Positions 56,519 to 64,000 of a DNA stretch of 64,000 bases are shown here, in pieces (the stretch's first letter is position 1; each line of letters starts with the position of its first letter). Location of the stretch: assembly GCA_036346355.1 (NCBI GenBank), contig CM070585.1:6339001-6403000 (forward strand). Direction: 5' to 3'. The position numbers and the translations under genes are program-made. The notes beneath the pieces were generated by a model. That model was not told where the DNA came from, did not search any database, and saw only the letters and a program-made list of their open reading frames with translations. The DNA is from Rhipidocladum racemiflorum (taxonomy: Eukaryota; Streptophyta; Magnoliopsida; Poales; Poaceae).

Positions 56519-56925
56519 CTAGCAAATTTACTCACGCAATTGCGCGGCTAGGTATTGTGATACGATTATATTTGATATATAACTATATTTTCTATAATTA
56601 TGTATTTTTATATAACTCTAATATCTATATAGATTAATATGCACTGTTATAATCTGATCCCACCAAAATGAGTGGTGGAGATCCTTGGACTCTTTCTTTT
56701 AATCTAAACCGTTATAATCCTGGTCTGCTAAATAGACGGTTAGATATTTTCTTTTAAATAATAATATCTGATGGTGGAGATCCTTGGACTCTTTCTTTTA
56801 ATCTAAGCCATTATAATCCGAGTCCACCCAGATTAAGAGCCAGATGTTTTGCTTTTTTTGTGAGAATTTCTAGCATATTTCTCTTTTTTCTTAATGACTC
56901 TCATTAGCTTTTAATATATAATAGA
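56519..56925 (-). mobile_element. Helitron copy B, 407 bp
   Basis: On the minus strand it begins TCTATTATATATTAAAAG after host A and ends in CTAG before host T, with a GC hairpin near the 3' end (GCGCAATTGCGTG). No target duplication, as expected for Helitrons. It is uninterrupted and shows the empty sites for two insertions in copy C. It lies about 540 bp upstream of the NLR start codon. Confidence 0.88.
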
Positions 56926-57468
56926 TGATCAAATAAATCAACGACAGCAATTCATCATTTGTTTCCCCAACAATATGATCTTAATTGAATAAATTTGATC
57001 CAAATTTGCATCTCATTCTTCAAGTTACAATTGAATCCAATCAATATCTGTAATTTTGATTTCGTTTAACATTTTACATGCACATTTAGAAAGACAATTA
57101 ACCAATCAATTTATCGTCTAGAAAAAACCAAATTTTTTTTTATACCGGTAGCATTACGTGCATTAATTGCCGTTAATGCTTTCCTTTTGTACTCATGTTT
57201 CCTTTAATTACCGAGATTAGTGACCGGTAATAGCCTGTTAAAACTTTCTCAGCAAAAGCTAATCTTCTACTATCAATGGCTATGGTTTAGTCATCGCTCT
57301 TACCTCCTGAGAGGCCAAGGTGTATCATAAAAGACCTGTTGATTGATAAAATGTTTCTTCTCTTTCTGCAGATTTGATGTATTAGGATGGAATTGATACA
57401 TAGGATTGAGCGTTGATTTTTGCAACTATATTTTGCTGAAATAGTGGAGTCAAGCAGCAAGAAGAGAA
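56926..57468 (+). promoter_or_regulatory. NLR promoter and 5' leader
   Basis: AT-rich. A good 3' splice site (TTCTCTTTCTGCAG at 57358-57371) about 100 bp upstream of the start codon suggests an intron in the 5' leader. No TATA box was fixed. Confidence 0.45.
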
Positions 57469-60261
57469 ATGGCAGACATTGCTGTGCTTCCGGTCATAAA
57501 TAAGATAGCCATAGCTGTGGCAGGAGAAACGCTGAAGTTCGCTATACCTTTGCTTGCAAAGAAAGATGAGCTAGTCGCAGCACTCCCAAATGACATGAGG
57601 CTGATAAAGAATGAACTTGAGCTTATTCACGCCTTTCTTAAGGATATTGGCAGGAAGGGTTGGAAAGGCGAAGTCATAGAAACTTGGATAGGGCAAGTCC
57701 GAAGATTGGCGTATGATATGGAAGACATTGTGGATCAGTTTATCTACGTTGTTGGCAAACGCAATCAGAACAGATCGAGGTGGGTTTGTGTGAAGAAAAT
57801 CATCAAGGAACATCAATCTTTGTTTTCACTAGATGAAATTGCTACTGAAATTAAGAGAATAAATCAAGAGCTTAAGCAACTTTCGGAAAGTAGAGACCGT
57901 TGGACAAAACCAATAGAAGGTGGGAATGGTGTTCCTGTAGCACACTATGTCAGCGAACAAGAACTGTATCTACCTGGACATGATTTCTCAATCAATGATG
58001 ATGAGCTTGTAGGAATTGATAAAAATAGAGATACCTTGAATGAGTCATTGCATCTTGAAGATTGTTCTCGGCGGATCATTGCTGTGTGGGGTATGGGTGG
58101 CATCGGAAAAAGCACTCTTGTCAATAATGTGTACAAAAATAATGAAGTATCCAACTTTGATTGCCGTGCATGGGTTTCTATCTCTCAGTCATATAATCTA
58201 GATGATATATGGAGAAACATGATGAGAGAACTCCTTGGAAAAGGCAAGAAGGAATTCCAAGCTGAAAAAATGGGCAATGCAGAGCTAAGAGAGGAACTGA
58301 AGAAAATTCTGGACAATAAGCGGTACTTGATCGTATTGGATGATGTCTGGAAAGCTGATGATGTTTCCAAAGTTATGGAGATTCTTGTTGATAATGGCAT
58401 GGGAAGCAGAGTAATAATCACGACAAGAATTTGGGACGTAGCTTCAGTAGCTGAGGATGGTTGTAAGATCAAAGTAGAGCCTCTCAATGAGCATGATGCA
58501 TGGCTTCTATTTTGTAGGAAGGCATTTCCGAAAATTGATCATCATGTCTGCCCTCCAGAGTTACGCCAGTGTGGTGAAGAAATAGTAGATAAATGTGATG
58601 GTTTGCCGTTAGCTATTGCGGCAATCGGGAGCTTATTGTCCCTTAAAAGGAGGAGCGCTATAGACGGGAGGCCTGATAAAGACTGGAGGCTTTTCTGCGA
58701 GCAACTTACTTCGGAGCTACATAACAAGGACAATGAGAATCTAAACCGTGTGGAGAAAATTCTAAATCTTAGTTATAAGTACCTCCCAAACTATTTGAAG
58801 AACTGTTTCTTGTTTTGTGCTATGTTCCCAGAAGATTATCTGATCCATAGAAAAAGATTGATTAGATTGTGGATAGCTGAAGGGTTTATCGAACAACAAG
58901 GAGAATGCAGTTTAGAAGACGTTGCTGAAGTTTATCTGAAAGAACTCGTCCGACGAAGCATGCTTCAGGTTGTACAGAGGAACAGTTTTGACAGGATAAG
59001 AGGTATTCGTATGCATGATCTTGTGCGTGAACTTGCCATTTTCCAATCTAGAAAGGAGAGGTTCAGTACAACTTATGACGACACTCATGGGGTGGTGCAT
59101 GTGGATTTTGGCTCTCGTCGGGTGTCCGTGCTCCAATGCACCAATGACATTCAATCAAGCTTAGATCGATCTAAGCTTCGCACATTCATAACATTTTACA
59201 CCAGCATGGGCATGGCATCATCTTCATGGTCTTGTTTTATTCCCCCGGAATCCAAGTACCTTGCAGTATTGGACTTATCAGGCTTGCCTATTCAGACTGT
59301 TCCAACTTCAGTTGGGGAGCTGTTCAACCTCAAGTTGTTGTGCCTGGATGATACCAATGTGCAGGAACTCCCAAAAGCTATTACGAAGCTTCACAATTTA
59401 CAAACATTAAGTCTTGCACGTACCCAGTCGCTGAATTTCCCACGGGGATTTGCAAATCTGAAGAAATTGCGTCACCTACTTATTTGGAAATTGCTAGATG
59501 CGTCATACAGAAGTTTTAATATCTGGGAACCTATGGAGCCATTTGAGGGCTTCTGGAATTTGAAGGAACTGCAAACTGTGAATGAAGTTCGAGCAAGTAA
59601 ATTATTGATTGCAAAACTAGGAAATTTATCGCAGCTGAGGTGCTTTTGCATCACCGATGTGAGGAGTAGCCACTGCGCACAATTGTGCGACTCTTTGTCA
59701 AAGTTGCACCATCTTTCAAGATTACAGATAAGAGCAAGCAACGAAGATGAGCTGCTCCAGCTGGAAAATTTGAGATTTCCAAAACCTCTTGAAAGGCTTG
59801 AATTGGGAGGGCGCTTGTCAGAAGGAACTTTGAAATCTCCGTTTTTCTTAACCCATGGAAATGAGCTTCTGCTTATACATCTGTCATGGTGTCAGTTCTC
59901 GGAGAATCCAGTGCCAAGGCTTGCTGAATTGTCGAAGATAACTGAGTTACTTCTTACAAGGGCTTACACCGGACAGCAGCTAAACTTCCACGCGGAGTGG
60001 TTCAGAAATTTGAAGAAGGTTACGTTGCGGGATTTGCCAAATGTCAATCAAATATGCATACATGAGGGAGCTTTGGTCAGCCTTGAATTTCTTGTCATCG
60101 ATAGCCTCAAGGAGCTACGGAATGTCCTTATAGGTATCGAATTTCTCACATCTGTCAAAGAGGCATATTTTACTAGGATGCATCCTGATTTTGTAAGGAA
60201 TCTTCGAATGGTAAAGCTAGATCATATCCCGAAGGTCTACTGCTCAACACAAGGCAAGTGA
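57469..60261 (+). CDS. CC-NB-ARC-LRR disease resistance protein (RPM1-like), 930 aa
   Basis: An intracellular immune receptor of the CC-NLR class, intact in one exon from ATG to TGA. Rx-type coiled coil at about 1-150 with EDIVD (85-89). NB-ARC: P-loop GMGGIGKST (208-216), RNBS-A FDCRAWVSISQSY, kinase-2 LIVLDDVW (287-294), RNBS-B GSRVIITTR (312-320), GLPLA (378-382), RNBS-D CFLFCAMFPEDY (446-457), MHD (515-517). The LRR region runs from about 595 to the end, with the first repeats clear (YLAVLDLSGLPIQTVP, LKLLCLDDTNVQELP). All ATP-binding and switch motifs are canonical, so the protein is probably competent. No integrated decoy domain and no TIR. The start is supported by the family N-terminus (MADIAVLPVINKI). 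The recognised effector cannot be told. The gene lies between two Helitrons of one family. Confidence 0.96.
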   Translation: MADIAVLPVINKIAIAVAGETLKFAIPLLAKKDELVAALPNDMRLIKNELELIHAFLKDIGRKGWKGEVIETWIGQVRRLAYDMEDIVDQFIYVVGKRNQNRSRWVCVKKIIKEHQSLFSLDEIATEIKRINQELKQLSESRDRWTKPIEGGNGVPVAHYVSEQELYLPGHDFSINDDELVGIDKNRDTLNESLHLEDCSRRIIAVWGMGGIGKSTLVNNVYKNNEVSNFDCRAWVSISQSYNLDDIWRNMMRELLGKGKKEFQAEKMGNAELREELKKILDNKRYLIVLDDVWKADDVSKVMEILVDNGMGSRVIITTRIWDVASVAEDGCKIKVEPLNEHDAWLLFCRKAFPKIDHHVCPPELRQCGEEIVDKCDGLPLAIAAIGSLLSLKRRSAIDGRPDKDWRLFCEQLTSELHNKDNENLNRVEKILNLSYKYLPNYLKNCFLFCAMFPEDYLIHRKRLIRLWIAEGFIEQQGECSLEDVAEVYLKELVRRSMLQVVQRNSFDRIRGIRMHDLVRELAIFQSRKERFSTTYDDTHGVVHVDFGSRRVSVLQCTNDIQSSLDRSKLRTFITFYTSMGMASSSWSCFIPPESKYLAVLDLSGLPIQTVPTSVGELFNLKLLCLDDTNVQELPKAITKLHNLQTLSLARTQSLNFPRGFANLKKLRHLLIWKLLDASYRSFNIWEPMEPFEGFWNLKELQTVNEVRASKLLIAKLGNLSQLRCFCITDVRSSHCAQLCDSLSKLHHLSRLQIRASNEDELLQLENLRFPKPLERLELGGRLSEGTLKSPFFLTHGNELLLIHLSWCQFSENPVPRLAELSKITELLLTRAYTGQQLNFHAEWFRNLKKVTLRDLPNVNQICIHEGALVSLEFLVIDSLKELRNVLIGIEFLTSVKEAYFTRMHPDFVRNLRMVKLDHIPKVYCSTQGK

Positions 60262-61120
60262 AAATCACCTTCTCAATAGATTATGCTCACTCTTGTCATA
60301 TATTTGAAAGTGTTGTTTATGAGTTACAAGTAGAACTTCTTAACAGTGAATTTTACTCATCTGCAAATGCCTAGTTTTTTTAATACATCTAGAACCAGCT
60401 CTCTGCCTCTGAGCAAGCATAAAAAACCATGTCAGTAAAATTTATAATTAGTAGAATCAGCAAATGCCACTATAGAGCGCTTTGCATTGGATACTAGATC
60501 ATGGGCATCTCCATTTTATACGTCCTTCTCTACAGAAAATGCAGGGGTGACGTCCACGGCTCAAACGGAACCTGAACCTGCCAACCTACCCGGACCAACC
60601 AGCACCAACCCAGAATGGCGCCTTCTAGGAGGGTCAGGTTTGGGTTAGTTTCCAGCTCGACCCAACGAAACCGATTACCCATCTGATCTCCCACTGCTTC
60701 GATCCAACTGGGTGAGCTGAAACGAAGACGGTGGATTGATGGTGTGCTTCTCCGGCCGGCAAGATTCGGCTGCATGACCATCTTCTAGTTCTCTGATGGC
60801 GACGGCGGCGAGAATTGTCAGCTTTGCTGTCCCATATGTTCTATCGTTACAATGTTCCTGAAATTACTTTCCCGACTGACTTCAGTCCTTAAAAGAGTGT
60901 TGTGGTGTAGTGTAGTGCACTGTTTGAGATGATTATGCAAGACAAAGTGACGCATCACGCATGTAACAGTGTCGAAAACTAGAATCACTCTGCCAATGTG
61001 CAAGTTACGTTTAATGAACTGAACCAGCTTAATTAATTTTTATTCGGCAAATGTTTATTTGATTATGGGCGTGCTTGGACTGTATGTCAAGGCAGATGAC
61101 ATGGACCCTGCTGCCACTGC

Positions 61121-61161
<41 letters not shown>

Positions 61162-62293
61162 AGACGGTGCTGCCATTGTGATTTGTGATCGAGCAAATGG
61201 TAAAGCTGCCTATTGTTTTGCCATTTCCTTATTCTGCCTGTCGTATCGAGGCTCCAACGCTCCAAACTGAACGGTGCATCTGTCTTGAGTCTTGACCATG
61301 TAAGTATTGCACTGACAAAGGAGTAATAAGGTTAGTATTGTTCAGGACAAGGAGTAGCTGCAACCCAACCATTAATTGCCTCTCCTCGTATATCAATTAC
61401 TTCGTCTAAAAACATAAACCGATGAGAGATTTAGAAACGTAAACTGACGAGGAAGAAAAGAAAAACCATGTAATATACTTTACTTCAACATGTGGAACAA
61501 GAAGCTAGCCCTTGGTTTCTCTAATTAAGGTGTTCACTAGGGTATGGGTTTCTCTAATTAAGGTGTTCACTAGGGTATGGGTTTCGGCCTGTCTAACTCG
61601 CGCTGATGGGGAGCTTTAGACTGGCGCGCTGTAATTTTGTTCCGAACTCTCTTTTCTTCTTTAATGCATAGGCAGTGCTCCTGCCTCCAATTTCGAAAAG
61701 AAGAAGAAGAAGCTAGCCCTTGATTCAGACCCAGACCTACTACACAAGTGACTGGCGACCTGCACAAAGGCCGCTGGATTGCGTGATCTTCGATGTGGAT
61801 GTTTGAGCGCTCCGTACTGCCTCCTTGGGAAGACAAGGATGGTCCATCTTGCAATTTGCCCAGCGACTGTCCCAATCGCGACAAAGCCCATTTGGTACTG
61901 TTTCTGCTCTAGATTCCCAGAATCTTTGAAAACGGGTCAGTTTCGTCGCTCCAATCTTATTTCACATTGTTTTCGTAGCTCCAACTTTGGAGGGAATAAG
62001 CCAGCTGTTATACGAGCTGTGCGTGTAATCGTTTAACCTTGCACTTGCAACTGTGCTTGCTCTGTCTCTCTGTCTCTCTGTCTCTCTCTCTGTCTCTCTC
62101 TCTGTCTCTCTCTCTCTCTCTCTCTCGGGTTGACTTCAGTTTTGCCCGTCCTGTAACACCCTTTCCTTCTGCAGACGCACAGCTTGGAGGGAGACGGTGC
62201 TGAATCCAATGTTCCCTTTGGCTAAAGTACAATACTCTCATCCTCCTCCTTTCACTACTCCCCCTTCCTTTGCAGAGATGCTGTTACCAACTT
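60262..62293 (+). other. NLR downstream region with simple repeats
   Basis: Contains the NLR 3' untranslated sequence. A run of 38 T at 61123-61160, a 33-bp tandem duplication (GGTTTCTCTAATTAAGG unit at 61514 and 61547) and a (CT)n-rich tract at about 62058-62128 are visible. ACTCCCCCTTCCTTTGCAG near 62272 looks like a 3' splice site, which would allow a spliced 3' leader exon. No second coding region is supported. Confidence 0.5.
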
Positions 62294-62588
62294 ATGCAGC
62301 AAGCATGATAGATCTACACGTGATGCGTTTAAGCTCCATGGTTCGTTAAGGCAGAAATTTAAGGAGTACCTGGAACCTGAATCGGTACTTGCTCTGTTAC
62401 GAGGAAATGAATTGGTACTGCTTCTGTCCCAAATGTTCTACCGTGCAGTCTTTTTATCTCCAACTGACGCCATCGCGCCCCTGTGACAGATTCAGGACTT
62501 TTCTTCAGTCATCTATCCTTCTGTCTCAACATTTCCAGCAAACCCGCAGGTATCTCAAATGGTTTCAGCATATCGAACTTTAATAAAA
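62294..62588 (+). repeat. Paralogous block C (matches 28188-28525)
   Basis: Shares AGCATGATAGATCTACACGT, TCTTTTTATCTCCAACTGAC and CTCAAATGGTTTCAGCATAT with block A, with scattered changes and small indels. Like block A it runs straight into a Helitron at ...AATAAAA. Confidence 0.75.
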
Positions 62589-62704
62589 CTAGCAAATTTA
62601 TCCGTGCAACTGCGCGGCTAGATATTATGATACAATTATCTTTGATGTATAACTATATTTTCTATAATTACATATTTTTTATATAACTCTAATATCTATA
62701 TAGA

Positions 62705-62955
62705 CTAGTTATATGCGCGTGCGTTGCTACGAAAAATAAAATTGATAACGAAAAATAAAGATTAAAAAATAAAAAAAATACTATTTCATAAGATCAAACA
62801 TCTATCTTTAACGCTTCGTTTCTTGCAAAAAGCTGGCTAATTAAAGCAACGCTTCGTTTCTTGCGTAGGGCAATTAAGCAGGGCAATTAAGTAGGGCAAT
62901 TAAGCAGAGCAATTAATGTGACATGGGAAGAAACTCTCACTTTATATAGTAGAGA
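62705..62955 (-). mobile_element. Nested Helitron, 251 bp
   Basis: On the minus strand it starts TCTCTACTATATAAAG and ends ...CTAG, with CGTAGCAACGCACG forming a short hairpin near the 3' end. It sits between host A and T. Copy B (56519-56925) shows the unoccupied site TATAGATTAATATGC, so the ends are exact. Contains a 15-bp tandem repeat (AATTAAGCAGGGC) at about 62868-62915. Confidence 0.93.
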
Positions 62956-63122
62956 TTAATATGCACCGTTATAATCTAATCCCACCAAAATAAGTGGTGG
63001 AGATCCTTGTACTCTTTCTTTTAATCTAAACCGTTATAACCCGGGTCCGTTGGATAGATGGTTAGATATTTTCTTTTAAATAATAACATCCGATGGTGGA
63101 GATCCTTGGACTCTTTCTTTTA

Positions 63123-63360
63123 GGCCCCGTTTGGTACGGTTCTAGATTCTAGTAGAAACGGAAACGATTTCAGATTCTTGGTAGAAACGTTTCAGGTAGG
63201 ATTATGTGAATCAAGTGGAACGGGGTTGAGACCGATTCGGCCACAGAGTGGAAAAATAAGAAACGATCCGAGTAGAATCGTTCCGAGCTTTAGCCTGTTT
63301 GGTTGGGTTTCTTCTAGAATCTAGTAGAAACGACCCGTTTTCAAGTTGCCAAACGGGGCC
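63123..63360. mobile_element. Tourist-like MITE, 238 bp
   Basis: The termini GGCCCCGTTTGG and CCAAACGGGGCC are flanked by TTA duplications (63120-63122, 63361-63363). The empty site CTTTCTTTTAATCTAAG is present in Helitron copy B, which confirms the boundaries. The arms carry TCTAGTAGAAACG motifs. Confidence 0.93.
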
Positions 63361-63485
63361 TTAATCTAAGCCGCTATAATCCGGGTTCGCCCAGATTAAG
63401 GGTCAGATGTTTTGCTTTTTTGTGAGAATTTTTAGTCTATTTCTCTTTTTTCTTAGCGAGTCTCATGAGCTTTTAATATATAATA

Positions 63486-64000
63486 TAATATAATAACATC
63501 CGATGGTGGAGATCCCTGGACTCGCGGATTGTCTTCTCCACGCCGCAGTAGCAGCAGCGTCACCATAGCAGTCCACACGTCTGGGGATGGAACGCCGTGC
63601 GTCGGCGTGCAAGCACCGTGTCGCTCGGCAGGGGCACCGTGTCGCTCGGCAGGGGCAACGAGAGGTGGAGGCTAGGGTTCTGGACAAGAGATGTGTTCTG
63701 CACCTAGCCTCCTCCCCTCCTTTTATAGCCACGAGGTGAAACCCTAGGTGGTCAGGGCCCATCTACGCGTTAAGCCCACGAGGTCCATTAATTATAGATC
63801 CAAACCGAATTAATACATCCAAGCCTGTTAAGTGTGTGACCCTGTAGGTTCATGCGCATTTGGACATAGATTCGGAAAACCCTTTTCTAATCCAATAGTC
63901 GATAGCGGCTCCTTGCAGAGCATGTCAACTCCCAAACGCATATGATCAAAGTACTGATGTAATAATCCCTTTGCCAAACTATATGAAGATAGAACTCAAG
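63486..64000. other. Unclassified sequence at the right edge
   Basis: Includes a duplicated CACCGTGTCGCTCGGCAGGG (about 63617 and 63638) and, further right, unique-looking sequence with CCTCCTTTTATAGCCACG (TATA-like). The short minus-strand ORF at 63463-63762 is a low-complexity product of the duplication. No gene is supported. Confidence 0.4.

Larger units (their letters stand above)
62589..63485 (-). mobile_element. Helitron copy C with two nested insertions
   Basis: Same family as copies A and B. The minus-strand 3' end is CTAG at 62589 with host A on the plus strand. Removing the nested Helitron (62705-62955) and the Tourist MITE with its duplication leaves about 405 bp. The 5' end is altered: after TTTTAATATATAATA a further piece of the element's interior (AACATCCGATGGTGGAGATC) is repeated at about 63495-63516. 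Confidence 0.8.

Noticed and set aside
61029..61265. 78-codon ORF with a poly-Lys run
   Set aside because: The Lys run is the 38-T homopolymer read backwards; no conserved sequence.

Overview
The window is nuclear DNA from a flowering plant, almost certainly a grass (Poaceae). The evidence is spliced genes, Tourist and Stowaway MITEs, CACTA, hAT and Helitron elements, RIRE2-like Ty3/gypsy elements, and a decayed insert of plastid rRNA-operon spacer. The species cannot be named from the sequence alone.

Four protein-coding genes look functional. (1) The first three coding exons of a Rab2/RABB1 small GTPase lie on the minus strand at 81-1941; the rest runs off the left edge. (2) An 11-exon subtilisin-like serine protease (SBT5/AIR3 type) lies on the minus strand at 8196-14216. 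All splice phases close to 809 aa, its first intron is GC-AG, and intron 8 holds a complete tRNA-Ile(AAU). (3) An intronless ATP-dependent phosphofructokinase of PFK2 type lies on the minus strand at 18662-20182. (4) An intronless CC-NB-ARC-LRR (RPM1-like) disease-resistance gene of 930 aa lies on the plus strand at 57469-60261.

Most of the remainder is mobile DNA, often nested. At 2202-5215 a hAT-like element contains a 2.2-kb non-autonomous CACTA element, which carries two tandem 5S-rRNA-like segments. At 14-34 kb there are several small elements with clear target-site duplications (TSDs): hAT at 14454, 25512 and 32709, MULE at 26310, Tourist at 17026 and 24772, Stowaway at 27486. From 28628 to 44965 lies a 16.3-kb Tat/RIRE2-type LTR retrotransposon. 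It has 626-bp LTRs, TSD ACTCT, decayed gag-pol, and a long minus-strand reading frame between integrase and the 3' LTR. It sits inside a short Helitron, and its gag is split by a 4.8-kb probable solo LTR that itself contains a hAT element. From 45370 to about 55120 is a second, more decayed Tat-like element with a 355-bp tandem duplication, two minisatellites and its own antisense coding relics. A 5'-truncated LINE with a perfect 15-bp TSD follows at 55340-56412.

The NLR is bounded by members of one Helitron family: a 407-bp copy upstream, and a copy downstream that carries a nested Helitron and a Tourist MITE. The sequence beside the downstream copy is paralogous to sequence at about 28.2-28.5 kb, so part of this locus was duplicated before the large retrotransposon arrived. 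No operons, CRISPR arrays or bacterial features are present.
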